From NCBI RefSeq assembly GCF_001436025.1, contig NZ_AZEQ01000006.1, forward strand, positions 1-64,000: a stretch of DNA of 64,000 nt, read 5' to 3'. Source of the DNA: Limosilactobacillus mucosae DSM 13345. Its GTDB lineage: Bacteria; Bacillota; Bacilli; Lactobacillales; Lactobacillaceae. This document shows positions 53,257 through 62,589 of the stretch, in pieces (position 1 is the first letter of the stretch; each line of letters starts with the position of its first letter). The position numbers and the translations under genes are program-made. Under the pieces are notes generated by a model, which did not search any database, had not been told where the DNA came from, and saw only the letters and a list, made by a program, of their open reading frames with translations.

Positions 53257-55689
53257 ATGAAAGTTTCATACCAATGGTTAAATGAATATCTGCCGCTTGA
53301 AAAGAACCAGATTGAACCCAGCGCGCTGGCTGAAAAACTGGCTCTGACCTCGGTTGACATTAATGAGGTCTACTCGCCAAGCGATGGCCTGAGCAATATC
53401 GTCGTGGGCCAGATCGAATCGGTCACGCCGCATCCAGACTCTGATCATCTCAATCTGTGCCAGGTCAAGATCAGCGAAGGAGCGGTCGTTCAAATTGTCT
53501 GTGGTGCACCCAATGTCAGTCAGGCAGCCGGTAAGAAGGTTATCGTTGCCTTAGCTGGTGCCAAGCTTAAAGACGGCACCAAGATCAAGCGCGGCAAGAT
53601 TCGTGGCGAAGAATCAAACGGCATGCTGTGTGCGCTGCAGGAAATCGGCTTTAGTGACAAAATTGCACCAAAGGCTTATGAAGAAGGCATCTGGTTCTTG
53701 CCAGACGATGCCAAGGTAGGCGATGCCGTCTTTGGCTACCTGGGAATGGATGACACGATCATTGATACCGATCTGACGCCTAACCGGGGCGATATGCTGA
53801 GTATGTATGGCAATGTCAATGATCTGAGCGCGATTTATGATCTGCCGAATAATTTCGTTTCACATGACGTTAAGGAAAACGGTACGCAAAAAGCTGCTGA
53901 CATGCTGAAGATTACGATCCCTGATCCACAGATTGCACCAGCCTACAAAGCCCGGGTCATCAAGAACGTTAAGCTGGGCGAGAGTCCAATGTGGCTGCAG
54001 ATTCGCCTGTGGAATGCGGGCATTCGGCCAATCAACAATATCGTGGACGTTACCAACTATATCCTGCTCAAGTATGGTCAGCCAATGCACAGCTATGACT
54101 ATGATCGGCTGCCAGCGCATGAGCTCAGCGTTCGCCATGCGCATGAGGGCGAAAAGTTCGTAACGCTTGATGAGGCTGAACAAACGCTGCAAAAAGAAGA
54201 CATCGTGGTAACCTCAAACGACGAGCCAGTCTGCCTGGCCGGAACGATGGGGGGACTGAATACGGCAGTCAGCGATCAGACGCAAAACGTGGTCTTAGAA
54301 GCGGCTATCTTTGACTCAGTCATGGTTCGCAAGCAGGCTCGACGCTTAGATCTGCACAGTGAAAGCTCAATGCGTTTTGAACGAGGCATCAATCCAGAAA
54401 CCGTGGAAACGGCACTGAACGAAGCAGCTTACTGGCTTCAGCAATTGGCTGACGGTGAAGTTGAACAGGGGATCGTTACTGGCAGTGAAAAACCGGTTGA
54501 ATCCACGCCGATTACGATGTCTGTAAACAAGGTCAACGCCGTTTTGGGTACGGAGCTGAAGCTTGAGCAGATTGAAAACATCTTTGATCGCTTGAAGTTT
54601 GCCTACACGCAGTCAGGTGATGATGCACTGGTCGTTAATGTTCCGGCCCGGCGCTGGGATATCAGCATTGCAGCCGATTTAAACGAAGAAATCGCGCGGC
54701 TGTATGGTTATGAAAACATTCCATCAACTTTACCAACTATGACGCGGACGCTGGGTGGCTTAAATCCACGCCAAAAATTCTTGAAAGCTACGCGCCAATC
54801 TTTGCAAAGCATGGGGCTCAACCAAGCTATCAGCTACTCATTGATGAATGAAAAGCAGGCTCAGCAGTTTACGATTGATCCAGCCGTTACGCCAATGCAG
54901 CTGGACTATCCAATGAGCTCTGATCACACGACGGCTCGTGAAAGCATTATTAGTGGTCTTTTGGTTGACGTAGCCTACAATACGACTCGCCAGGTTGAAG
55001 ACATCGCGCTTTACGAACAAGGTCGCGTCTTTATTCCTAAAGGCGATGAGCGTCCTGAAGAACAAGAGCACGTTGCTGGGGCCATGGCCGGCAGTCTGTT
55101 GGCTGACAGCTGGCATCTTGAGAAGCGTCCGGTTGACTTCTACCAGATCAAGGGAATTGTAGAACGCTACTTACACAACATGGCAATTGCTGGTACGATC
55201 GAATACGTAGCCGACAGCACGCGCAAGGAGATGCATCCAGGACGGACCGCCAATATTCTGCTTAATGGCAAGCTGATTGGTTTTATCGGTCAGATTCACC
55301 CACAATTTGCTAAGGACTTAAAGATTCCAGCTACCTATGTCTTTGAACTGAACTTGGAAACATTGATGGCGGCTGAAAAACTGCCAAAACAGTACCTGCA
55401 CATCAGCAAGTACCCAGCCGTAACGCGTGACATTGCCCTGTTGGTTGATGAGGACGTAACCAATGAAGAAGTTGTTGATCTGATCTATCAAAAGGGTGGT
55501 CAATATCTCAAGGACGTGCATCTGTTTGACGTTTACACGGGCGCCAAGCTGCCAGCTGGCAAAAAGTCGCTGGCCTACACGCTGACCTATCAGGCTGACG
55601 ACACGACGCTGACTGAAGATCAGGTTAACGATGCCTTTGCTCGAGTAGAAAAACATCTGCAAGACGTCTTGAATGCTGAGATTCGTTAA
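53257..55689 (+). CDS. pheT: Phenylalanyl-tRNA synthetase beta subunit
   Basis: An 810-residue structural and editing subunit. Domains in order are: N-terminal lobe with EMAP-II tRNA-binding fold at about 40-155 (VTPHPDSDHLNLCQV, RGEESNGMLC), B3/B4 editing domain at about 205-390 (RPINNIVDVTNYILLKYGQPMHSYD), B5 DNA-binding-like domain at about 405-480, catalytic-like core with PhetS-type RARIL-free class II fold, and the C-terminal FDX-ACB domain (YPAVTRDIALLVDEDV..). It starts 5 bases after pheS. Confidence 0.97.
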   Translation: MKVSYQWLNEYLPLEKNQIEPSALAEKLALTSVDINEVYSPSDGLSNIVVGQIESVTPHPDSDHLNLCQVKISEGAVVQIVCGAPNVSQAAGKKVIVALAGAKLKDGTKIKRGKIRGEESNGMLCALQEIGFSDKIAPKAYEEGIWFLPDDAKVGDAVFGYLGMDDTIIDTDLTPNRGDMLSMYGNVNDLSAIYDLPNNFVSHDVKENGTQKAADMLKITIPDPQIAPAYKARVIKNVKLGESPMWLQIRLWNAGIRPINNIVDVTNYILLKYGQPMHSYDYDRLPAHELSVRHAHEGEKFVTLDEAEQTLQKEDIVVTSNDEPVCLAGTMGGLNTAVSDQTQNVVLEAAIFDSVMVRKQARRLDLHSESSMRFERGINPETVETALNEAAYWLQQLADGEVEQGIVTGSEKPVESTPITMSVNKVNAVLGTELKLEQIENIFDRLKFAYTQSGDDALVVNVPARRWDISIAADLNEEIARLYGYENIPSTLPTMTRTLGGLNPRQKFLKATRQSLQSMGLNQAISYSLMNEKQAQQFTIDPAVTPMQLDYPMSSDHTTARESIISGLLVDVAYNTTRQVEDIALYEQGRVFIPKGDERPEEQEHVAGAMAGSLLADSWHLEKRPVDFYQIKGIVERYLHNMAIAGTIEYVADSTRKEMHPGRTANILLNGKLIGFIGQIHPQFAKDLKIPATYVFELNLETLMAAEKLPKQYLHISKYPAVTRDIALLVDEDVTNEEVVDLIYQKGGQYLKDVHLFDVYTGAKLPAGKKSLAYTLTYQADDTTLTEDQVNDAFARVEKHLQDVLNAEIR

Positions 55690-55702
55690 TTTATGACTGA
55701 TT

Positions 55703-55732
55703 AGGGAACGTCAAAACTGGCGGTCCCTTTTT
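55703..55732 (+). terminator. Terminator of pheST
   Basis: AGGGA-CG pairs with CG-TCCCT, followed by five T. Confidence 0.75.
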
Positions 55733-55756
55733 GTCATTTTGTCAGAGGAATTAAAA

Positions 55757-56125
55757 ATGCCCAATTTTACCAAACAACAGCTGCGGCGCCAAAACATCGT
55801 CACCATAATTGTGATTGCTATTTTAATCATTGGCGGATTAGTGATTCATGGCTGGTTTAATCATGAGCTGCTGCCAGTTGATACTAGTGATCAAACCAAA
55901 CGTGTGGTGGTGATTCCAAAGGGTACGACCGATAAACAGACCGGGTCCTTGCTAAAAAAACAAAAACTGGTACGCAATGCCTATGTGTTCGACTATTATT
56001 TGCAAACGCACAAGACGCAGGGAATTAAGGCCGGGCGCTTTTATCTAAAACGGAGTCAGTCAACGCCTCAGATTGTAGAAAAGCTGCAGCAAAAACCGAC
56101 TGCAACGACAAATACCAGTGAATAA
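55757..56125 (+). CDS. Short MltG/YceG-like membrane protein lacking the catalytic domain
   Basis: A 122-residue protein with a short cytoplasmic N-terminus, one membrane helix at about 14-33, and an external domain at about 45-110 (VVIPKGTTDKQTGSLLKKQKLVRNAYVFDYYLQTHK..IKAGRFYLKRSQSTPQIVEKLQQ). This is the LysM-like N-terminal module of the endolytic transglycosylase MltG. A full MltG is about 340-380 residues with a YceG catalytic domain after it; here the protein ends in a Thr/Ser/Asn-rich tail and a stop. MltG often lies before udk/greA in Firmicutes, so the place fits. ATG 55757 follows CAGAGGAA. It is either a degenerate MltG or a reduced form kept for wall binding. Confidence 0.72.
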   Translation: MPNFTKQQLRRQNIVTIIVIAILIIGGLVIHGWFNHELLPVDTSDQTKRVVVIPKGTTDKQTGSLLKKQKLVRNAYVFDYYLQTHKTQGIKAGRFYLKRSQSTPQIVEKLQQKPTATTNTSE

Positions 56126-56191
56126 CCTTGTCGCTGCTATCTGGCTGCGCTATACTAAATTTTGTATTGACAAATAAAGGAGAAATTTAGC

Positions 56192-56845
56192 GTGAACAAT
56201 GATGACAAACGTCCAATCATTATTGGCGTAACGGGCGGCTCCGGCAGTGGTAAAACCACGGTCAGCCGTGCCATCTACAATCAGCTGCATGGCCAGTCCA
56301 TTCAGATTATTACTCAAGATACCTACTACAACGACCAGGCCGACATGACCATGGAGCAGCGTAAGGCCGTTAACTATGATCATCCCCTGGCTTTTGACAC
56401 GGATCTGTTGGTTGAGCAGCTGGACCAATTACGGCATAATCAAGCCATTGAAATGCCGGTTTATGACTATAAGGCCTACACGCGGGCTAAGGAGACCGTG
56501 CATGTGGAACCACAAGACGTAATTATTCTGGAAGGCATTTTGATCCTGGATGACGAGCGCCTCCGTAATCTGATGGATATCAAGGTGTATGTTGATACTG
56601 ATGATGACATTCGCATCATTCGCCGTATTCAGCGTGATATGGAAGAGCGGGGTCGGTCTTTGGACTCGATTATTGGTCAGTATCTGGCAACGGTTAAGCC
56701 GATGTATCACCAATTTATCGAACCAACCAAGCGCTATGCTGATCTGATCGTGCCAGAAGGTGGTGAGAACCAGGTCGCAATCGATCTTTTATCGACCAAG
56801 GTTCGCGATATTCTGGTTAAGCGCGGTCATACTGAACTAAAGTAA
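56192..56845 (+). CDS. udk: Uridine kinase (GTG start)
   Basis: Phosphorylates uridine and cytidine to the monophosphates. The 217-residue protein has the P-loop [14 protein letters not shown] at about 12-25, the acidic QDTYYNDQ and NYDHPLAFD motifs, and [13 protein letters not shown] at 56192 after AAAGGAGA is the start. Order udk-greA is conserved. Confidence 0.96.
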   Translation: MNNDDKRPIIIGVTGGSGSGKTTVSRAIYNQLHGQSIQIITQDTYYNDQADMTMEQRKAVNYDHPLAFDTDLLVEQLDQLRHNQAIEMPVYDYKAYTRAKETVHVEPQDVIILEGILILDDERLRNLMDIKVYVDTDDDIRIIRRIQRDMEERGRSLDSIIGQYLATVKPMYHQFIEPTKRYADLIVPEGGENQVAIDLLSTKVRDILVKRGHTELK

Positions 56846-56941
56846 CATTAATGATGGTTTACAATTAATGTTTAGCATGTTAACGTTGCAAAAGACGAAA
56901 TTTAAAATCATTTCTAAATAAAAATCAAAGGAGTTATTGAA

Positions 56942-57418
56942 ATGGCTGAAGAAAAAAGCTACCCAATGACGGCTGAAGGTAAGCAAAAACTGGAAGAAGA
57001 ACTGGAAAACCTGCGTCTGGTACGGCGCCCAGAAGTAATCAAACGAATCAAGATTGCCCGCAGCTATGGTGACCTTTCGGAAAACTCCGAATACGAGTCA
57101 GCCAAAGACGAGCAGTCATTTGTTGAAAGCCGGATCTCACAGATCGAACACATGCTGCAGTATTCGGTGATCATCGACAACAATGACGTGGCTGCTGACG
57201 AGGTATCAATGGGTCGTCAGGTAACGTTTAAAGAACTGCCGGACGAAGAACCGGAAACCTACCAAATCGTTGGTGAATCCGAATCTGATCCGCTGAACGG
57301 CAAGATCTCAAACGAATCGCCAATGGCTAAGGGCTTGATTGGTCACAAGGTTGGCGAAGAAGTTGAAATTGAGATTCCAAATGGCACGATGAAGGTCAAG
57401 ATTTTGGAAGTTAAGTAA
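56942..57418 (+). CDS. greA: Transcription elongation factor GreA
   Basis: Rescues backtracked RNA polymerase by stimulating transcript cleavage. The 158-residue protein has the N-terminal coiled coil with the acidic tip ([20 protein letters not shown]) and the C-terminal FKBP-like domain ending [17 protein letters not shown]. The ATG follows AAAGGAG. Normal length. Confidence 0.97.
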   Translation: MAEEKSYPMTAEGKQKLEEELENLRLVRRPEVIKRIKIARSYGDLSENSEYESAKDEQSFVESRISQIEHMLQYSVIIDNNDVAADEVSMGRQVTFKELPDEEPETYQIVGESESDPLNGKISNESPMAKGLIGHKVGEEVEIEIPNGTMKVKILEVK

Positions 57419-57427
57419 GCTTCCAAT

Positions 57428-57463
57428 AATTCCCCGCTTCAAAAGCAAAGTGGGGAATTTTTT
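57428..57463 (+). terminator. Terminator of greA
   Basis: AATTCCCC-CTT pairs with AAG-GGGGAATT, followed by a T-run. Confidence 0.88.
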
Positions 57464-57474
57464 ATTACGTCTGT

Positions 57475-57490
57475 GTTGACAAATGTAATT
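57475..57490 (+). promoter_or_regulatory. CopY-type operator (cop box 1), overlapping -35
   Basis: GTTGACAAATGTAATT fits the published cop-box consensus RNYKACANNTGTARNY at every position. It overlaps the -35 box TTGACA (57476-57481); the weak -10 would be CAAAAT at 57499-57504 (17-bp spacer). It should bind a CopY-type copper-responsive repressor, whose gene is not in this window. Confidence 0.8.
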
Positions 57491-57517
57491 ATAAAGTTCA
57501 AAATGATCACGGTTAAA

Positions 57518-57533
57518 GATTACAATCGTAAAC
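57518..57533 (+). promoter_or_regulatory. Second cop box
   Basis: GATTACAATCGTAAAC fits RNYKACANNTGTARNY with one mismatch (C for T at the TGTA core). It lies 43 bases downstream of cop box 1 and just before the ribosome site of the cupredoxin gene, like the paired boxes of the enterococcal cop operon. Confidence 0.6.
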
Positions 57534-57550
57534 AAAAGGAGGATGAAATA

Positions 57551-57928
57551 ATGATTAAAATCTTAGTTTTATTGATTGCTGTATTATTAATTGCTGCAAT
57601 TATCTGGTGGTTCTTTGGCCGTCATCAAGAAAAGGCCGTTGCGGCTGACGTTAGTGCCGACAGCCAGGATCAGAAGGTAAAAGTAGAAGTTAATGGTGGT
57701 TATTCGCCAAGTACGATTGTCTTAAAAAAAGGCGTACCGGCAGAACTGGATTTTTATCGCAAGGATCCTTCATCTTGCTTGGAACGGGTCGTCTTTCCAG
57801 ATATGGGAATCAACGAAAAACTGCCACAAAATCAGCTGCACCAGATTAAAGTTGATACCAGCAAGGCTGGCGAGTATGAGTTTGCCTGTGGGATGAATAT
57901 GTTTCATGGTAAGGTGATCGTAAAATGA
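57551..57928 (+). CDS. Membrane-anchored cupredoxin-domain protein
   Basis: A 125-residue protein with an N-terminal membrane anchor (about 3-20, LVLLIAVLLIAAIIWWFFG) and an external cupredoxin domain. Probable copper ligands are in SSCLERVVFP (Cys about 76) and in the C-terminal loop FACGMNMFHG with Cys, two Met and His. It is fused to no other domain. The gene overlaps copA by 4 bases and shares the copper-responsive promoter, so it probably binds or passes copper outside the membrane. ATG 57551 after AAAGGAGGATG is the start. Confidence 0.85.
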   Translation: MIKILVLLIAVLLIAAIIWWFFGRHQEKAVAADVSADSQDQKVKVEVNGGYSPSTIVLKKGVPAELDFYRKDPSSCLERVVFPDMGINEKLPQNQLHQIKVDTSKAGEYEFACGMNMFHGKVIVK

Positions 57929-59838
57929 TGAGCATCAAAAAGCGTTTTTGGCTGGCTTTGATGCTGGCATTGCCGATGTTATATGACATGCTGGCTATGT
58001 TTTTTAATTGGCCAATGATCCCAAACGGTGACTTGGTGGCATTGATTTTGACAACGTTGATCATGCTGATCTCAGGCCGTGCATTTGTTCAGAGTGCCTG
58101 GGCAGCATTTTTGCATCACCATGCCAACATGGACACGTTGGTTGCCGTTGGGACCATGACGGCATATCTGTACAGTATCTACGCGCTATTGCATCATCAA
58201 GGCGTATTTTTTGAAAGTGCCGCTTACATCATTGTCTTCGTTTTGCTTGGGCAGTACCTGGAAGACAAGATGCGCACGCAAGCCTCACAGTCAACAACCA
58301 GACTGCTGCAGCTGCAGGTTAAAAACGCCACGCTGATTAAAGATGGCCAAACCAAAGAAGTTCCGATTGAAGACGTTAAAATCGGTGATCGTCTGCTGGT
58401 ACGTCCTGGTGAAAAAATTGCTACCGACGGCAAGGTAGCTGCTGGTCATTCAACGGTCAACGAGTCAATGATTACTGGTGAGAGCATGCCGATTGAAAAG
58501 CAGGCCGGCGATGCAGTGATCGGTGGTACCCTCAATCAAACGGGGATGCTGGAATATACCGTCGAAAAAGTTGGCAAGGATACCATGCTGGCTCAAATCG
58601 TTGAGATCGTCAAGCATGCTCAGTCCAGCCATGCGCCGATACAAAAACTGGCGGATCGGATTGCTGATATTTTCGTTCCAGTGGTCTTGATGATTGCAAT
58701 TGCCGTTTTTGCCGTTTGGTACGTCTTTTTGGATGCTGAATTAGCCAAGGCACTGACTTTTGCCGTTTCGACAATCGTGATTGCCTGTCCGTGTGCTTTA
58801 GGAATTGCCACGCCAACTGCCTTGATGGTTGGTACCGGACGTGCTGCCAAGCTGGGAATTTTGATCAAGAATGGCGAGGTTTTGGAAACTGCCAGCCATA
58901 TTAAAAACGTGGCCTTTGACAAAACCGGGACGATTACGCAGGGACAGCCAGTCGTTACCGATGTGATCGGGGAGCAAGAACAAGCTTTAACACTGGCAGC
59001 CGGTTTGGAATCATTGTCTGAGCATCCCTTGGCTGGTGCCATTGTTAAAAAGGCACAGGATCAAAAGCTTACGCTGCCTACTGTTACTGATTTTAAGAAT
59101 CTAACAGGCCAAGGCGTCACTGGCATAATCAATGGTCAAACCGTTTTTGTCGGCAAACCGGATCTGGCCAGCCAGTCAATTGCCAAAACACTGCAAGTCA
59201 AAATGAATCAGCTGCAGTCAGATGGCAAGACGGTAGCAGCAATCGGCCAAGCAGGCAAAGTAATCGGCTTGATTGCAATTCAAGACGTCCCTAAGCCATC
59301 TGCCAAGGCTGCGATTGAAAAGCTTAAGCAGCAAGGCTATCACACGGTTATGATTACCGGTGACAATGAGCAGGCGGCCCAAGCAATTGCCAAGCAGGTT
59401 GGCATCGATGAGGTAATTGCCTCGGTTATGCCAGGCGATAAGGCACAACGAGTCAAAAATCTGCAAAATCAAGGTGTAACAGCCTTTGTCGGTGATGGGA
59501 TCAATGACGCACCGGCATTAGCAACTGCGGATGTCGGCATTGCGATGGGCTCGGGAACTGATGTGGCAATTGAGACGGGTGGCATTGTTTTAATCAAGAA
59601 CAGTCTTAAAGATGTCGTCAAGGCACTTTCAATAGCTAAAAAGACCTTTGCCCGCATCAAGTTGAATCTGTTTTGGGCTTTGATCTACAATCTGATCGGT
59701 ATTCCAATCGCGGCCGGTGTTTTCGCGCATTGGGGAATTGAGCTCAGTCCTGCCTTGGCGGGGTTGGCAATGGCCTTTAGCTCAGCTTCGGTGGTTGCCA
59801 GCTCATTGCTGTTAAACGTTGCTAAAATTGACGAATGA
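57925..59838 (+). CDS. copA: Copper-exporting P1B-type ATPase CopA
   Basis: Pumps Cu+ out of the cell using ATP. The 637-residue protein has eight membrane helices, the actuator motif TGES at 184-187, the intramembrane metal motif CPC at 288-290, the phosphorylated D332KTGT, the ATP-binding HP motif (EHPLAG), GDGINDAPAL, and the late copper-type signatures (YN in IYNLIG and MAFSSASVVASS). It lacks the N-terminal heavy-metal-binding (CxxC) domain of most CopA proteins; the first helix begins within 10 residues of the start. It is coupled to the cupredoxin gene and under two cop boxes. Confidence 0.94.
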   Translation: MMSIKKRFWLALMLALPMLYDMLAMFFNWPMIPNGDLVALILTTLIMLISGRAFVQSAWAAFLHHHANMDTLVAVGTMTAYLYSIYALLHHQGVFFESAAYIIVFVLLGQYLEDKMRTQASQSTTRLLQLQVKNATLIKDGQTKEVPIEDVKIGDRLLVRPGEKIATDGKVAAGHSTVNESMITGESMPIEKQAGDAVIGGTLNQTGMLEYTVEKVGKDTMLAQIVEIVKHAQSSHAPIQKLADRIADIFVPVVLMIAIAVFAVWYVFLDAELAKALTFAVSTIVIACPCALGIATPTALMVGTGRAAKLGILIKNGEVLETASHIKNVAFDKTGTITQGQPVVTDVIGEQEQALTLAAGLESLSEHPLAGAIVKKAQDQKLTLPTVTDFKNLTGQGVTGIINGQTVFVGKPDLASQSIAKTLQVKMNQLQSDGKTVAAIGQAGKVIGLIAIQDVPKPSAKAAIEKLKQQGYHTVMITGDNEQAAQAIAKQVGIDEVIASVMPGDKAQRVKNLQNQGVTAFVGDGINDAPALATADVGIAMGSGTDVAIETGGIVLIKNSLKDVVKALSIAKKTFARIKLNLFWALIYNLIGIPIAAGVFAHWGIELSPALAGLAMAFSSASVVASSLLLNVAKIDE

Positions 59839-59844
59839 AAAAAA

Positions 59845-59935
59845 GAGGCTGGGAATAAAGTCTCAAAACAAAAAATGGCTGAAGATTGCGTGACTTAAAA
59901 CGTTGATCTTCGGCCATTTCTATTATTAAAGTTGT
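59845..59935. terminator. Long inverted repeat between copA and yfhO
   Basis: AAATGGCTGAAGAT (59873-59886) pairs with ATCTTCGGCCATTT (59906-59919) over 14 bp. On the minus strand the stem is followed by a T-run, so it terminates yfhO; it may also stop copA. It is preceded by GAGGCTGGGAATAAAGTCTC, a form of the short 'GAGGCTGGGA' element common between genes in lactobacilli and streptococci. Confidence 0.7.
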
Positions 59936-59958
59936 TTTATATAGTAATCAAATAAATT

Positions 59959-62589
59959 TTACTGTCTGCGTCGAGTGCCAGATCTGATCCACCAGAGACT
60001 GGCGCCAAGACTGATCAGCGTGATCGCCGTACCTAAGATCAAGTATGGTGGGATGTAATACATTGAGACCGTATGCTTGCCAGCAGACATTGAGATGGCC
60101 ATGAAGGTACTCAAAGCTTTTTTAGGCGTAACGGTTTTGCCATCAACCTTGACGTGCCAGCCTTGATCATAAGGGATGGTAGTCATTAAAAGATCCTGGC
60201 CAGCTTTGAGATTGACCGTGCCCGAGATTCGGTTGGCGGCATAGCTGGAGACCTTTAATGGCGATTGATTTAAAGTCTTGAGACTGGCATTGAAGGCTTT
60301 TTGATTAAGCATGTAGAGACTGACGTTTTGCATCCAGAGCGTTGAGTTCTTGAGACTAAAGACGATCTTGATGGTTTTACCCTTAGCGTGGTTGGCGACG
60401 TTGACCGTTACCGTATTGCGATAGGTATCGTATTGAGTCAAGGCCTTGCCGTTGATCGTAATCGTGGCATTGTTCTTGACGTTGGCGCCTAAAGTCAGGT
60501 AATAAGAATTATTGGTCGTCGGGGTAAACTCAAGCTCAATGCTTGCTGGCGTCAGCAGATTGCGTTTTTTAAACGTGGTTCCGGTAATCTGAACGGCGGA
60601 TTGGACATTGCCAAACGTGACGTGGTTAAAGTTCTGGACCTGGAACAGCGACTGATTGACGCCGCGACCCGCCAGCGACTGGAAGATCTGCGACTGATAG
60701 GCCAATGGATCCAGCGTGTTATGCGTCAGATTCAAGACTTGGCTGCTGGCACCAAATGCAATCGGCAGCGCAGCTTGATTGGACTTGATATTGACCATTG
60801 AAGTCTGAGCAATCGTTTTTTGCTGCTTGAGATCGGGTCTGAGACTGGTCGACGGCAAAACGGTACTGCCATTCTGCTTGCCATTATGCCGTTCCTGTAA
60901 GAAGTACTTAAAGCCCAGCAGTGAATCGGTAACCTGTGTGCCATCCGTGTAGGTGATAAAGCCATCGCCATCGGGTTGCCCAATTGCTCCCATGAATGCT
61001 GGCTGAGCGGGTTCCAGCGTTGAGCCAAAGTGATCGCCGCTGTTGAAATCAGCTTGGAATGGGTCATCCTTGGTCCGCATAAAGGTCTTGCCGGTTCGAT
61101 AAAGGCCGCTGTCCAGGGACTTGAGCTTGGTAACGGCTTTATCCAGCTCTTTGGTATAATTGCCGAACTCAGCCTGTGAGACATAAGAAATGTTGTTTAG
61201 CGCCGTAAATGCGCTGGTGCTGACGTCACAGACCGCCAACAGAATCAGCAGCAGGTCATAGAGTCGTGAATTGCCGTAACGCGGGATCAACAGCGCCAAA
61301 ATGGCAATCGCTGCAAAGCCAAGCCCGATCAGCAGCTGATTGCGATTGATATACGAAAGATGACTGACCTGTTTTAGCATCAGGTAGGCAAAAATACTGC
61401 CGACTAAAACCGCTAAGCCAAGCGCGGCCGGCCATTTGATTCGAAAGTCAGGCTGCAGAGTGCGCGCGGCCAGCCAGATGCACCAAAATGAAAACAGGTA
61501 GGAAAAGCGATACGGATACCAAACTGGGAACTGACCAGCGTGCCAGAACAGATCCAGTGCCTCAATACAAAAAGAGGCCAGTAAAAACAAAGTAATCAGA
61601 CCGGCTGTCAGACGACCGGCAATTTTTTCGCGCCGATTGAAAAAGTAAAGGACGGCGCCCAGCATAATCAGCATGCCAACATAAATATTTGGCTGACCGC
61701 TTGGCATCTGATTGAAATTAAATGATCCGGGCACCAATTTGGCCAGCATCTTTAATGGATTATACTCAAGCTTCCAGTTCCATGACGTGGTCGTATAAGT
61801 GCCCTTGCTCTGCGTTAAGGCATAGGCAGTCGGCAGCAGAACGAACGCGCTGATGGCTCCGGCAAGCAGTGAGCTGCCCAGATAGCGTCCCAGGGTATAG
61901 CCGGCTGCATGCCATTGCCATTGCCAGGTCGTTTTCTCACTGGCAATCGTCCAAATTCCAAATAAAATGGTGAAGATGGCAACCATCCAGGCCATATAGT
62001 AGTTGTCGATCAAAGCCACTGCCAGCCACAGCGTATAGGTCCAGGGACTGCGGCCGGACAATAATTTGCGCTCACCATAAATGATCAGCGGCAGCAGAAA
62101 CAAGACGTCCAGCCAGAGCAGATTGAACTGGTTGGCCACCATCCAGCCCATTAAGGCGTAGGGGGTCGAAAAAATCCAAATACGCGGCCCCTGTTGAATC
62201 TTTTCACGGTCAAGCACCCAGGCCATCGCCAAACCAGCCAGTCCGTATTTAAGCAGCGTTAGAATAGCAATGCCGCTGGCCAGATGCTGCGCGGGGAAGA
62301 AGAGCAATAGCAGATTTAACGGGCTCCAAAGATAGTAGGCGTTGGTACCCCACATCTCACCGCCCAGCCCTTTGCTAAATGAATAGAGCAGGCTGCTGGG
62401 ATGATGCAGAAGCGATGAGCGCAGATAGGCAAAAAAGTCGACATACTGCTGACCAAGATCTACAGTCAAGACAGTACTGCTGCCAAATGGTGCCATGCCG
62501 CGATAAACAAAGTAGCCGCCCATAATTAAGACAGGCAGCAAAAAACTGATCAGCAAAACCAAACGGCGCTGACGAACGGTATGTGTCAT
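59959..62589 (-). CDS. YfhO-family multi-pass membrane protein
   Basis: An 876-residue membrane protein with about 13 helices in residues 8-475, a large external domain at about 480-840 and a last helix at about 848-868 followed by RRRQ. The first loop holds VDLGQQYVDFFAYLR and SFSKGLGGEMWGTNAYY, the hallmark of YfhO proteins, which have a GT-C glycosyltransferase-like fold and are linked to glycosylation of lipoteichoic acid or other wall polymers with undecaprenyl-phosphate sugars. No CsbB-type partner lies nearby. ATG 62589 has AAGGAT upstream; it stands alone with a terminator. Confidence 0.9.
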   Translation of the reverse strand: MTHTVRQRRLVLLISFLLPVLIMGGYFVYRGMAPFGSSTVLTVDLGQQYVDFFAYLRSSLLHHPSSLLYSFSKGLGGEMWGTNAYYLWSPLNLLLLFFPAQHLASGIAILTLLKYGLAGLAMAWVLDREKIQQGPRIWIFSTPYALMGWMVANQFNLLWLDVLFLLPLIIYGERKLLSGRSPWTYTLWLAVALIDNYYMAWMVAIFTILFGIWTIASEKTTWQWQWHAAGYTLGRYLGSSLLAGAISAFVLLPTAYALTQSKGTYTTTSWNWKLEYNPLKMLAKLVPGSFNFNQMPSGQPNIYVGMLIMLGAVLYFFNRREKIAGRLTAGLITLFLLASFCIEALDLFWHAGQFPVWYPYRFSYLFSFWCIWLAARTLQPDFRIKWPAALGLAVLVGSIFAYLMLKQVSHLSYINRNQLLIGLGFAAIAILALLIPRYGNSRLYDLLLILLAVCDVSTSAFTALNNISYVSQAEFGNYTKELDKAVTKLKSLDSGLYRTGKTFMRTKDDPFQADFNSGDHFGSTLEPAQPAFMGAIGQPDGDGFITYTDGTQVTDSLLGFKYFLQERHNGKQNGSTVLPSTSLRPDLKQQKTIAQTSMVNIKSNQAALPIAFGASSQVLNLTHNTLDPLAYQSQIFQSLAGRGVNQSLFQVQNFNHVTFGNVQSAVQITGTTFKKRNLLTPASIELEFTPTTNNSYYLTLGANVKNNATITINGKALTQYDTYRNTVTVNVANHAKGKTIKIVFSLKNSTLWMQNVSLYMLNQKAFNASLKTLNQSPLKVSSYAANRISGTVNLKAGQDLLMTTIPYDQGWHVKVDGKTVTPKKALSTFMAISMSAGKHTVSMYYIPPYLILGTAITLISLGASLWWIRSGTRRRQ

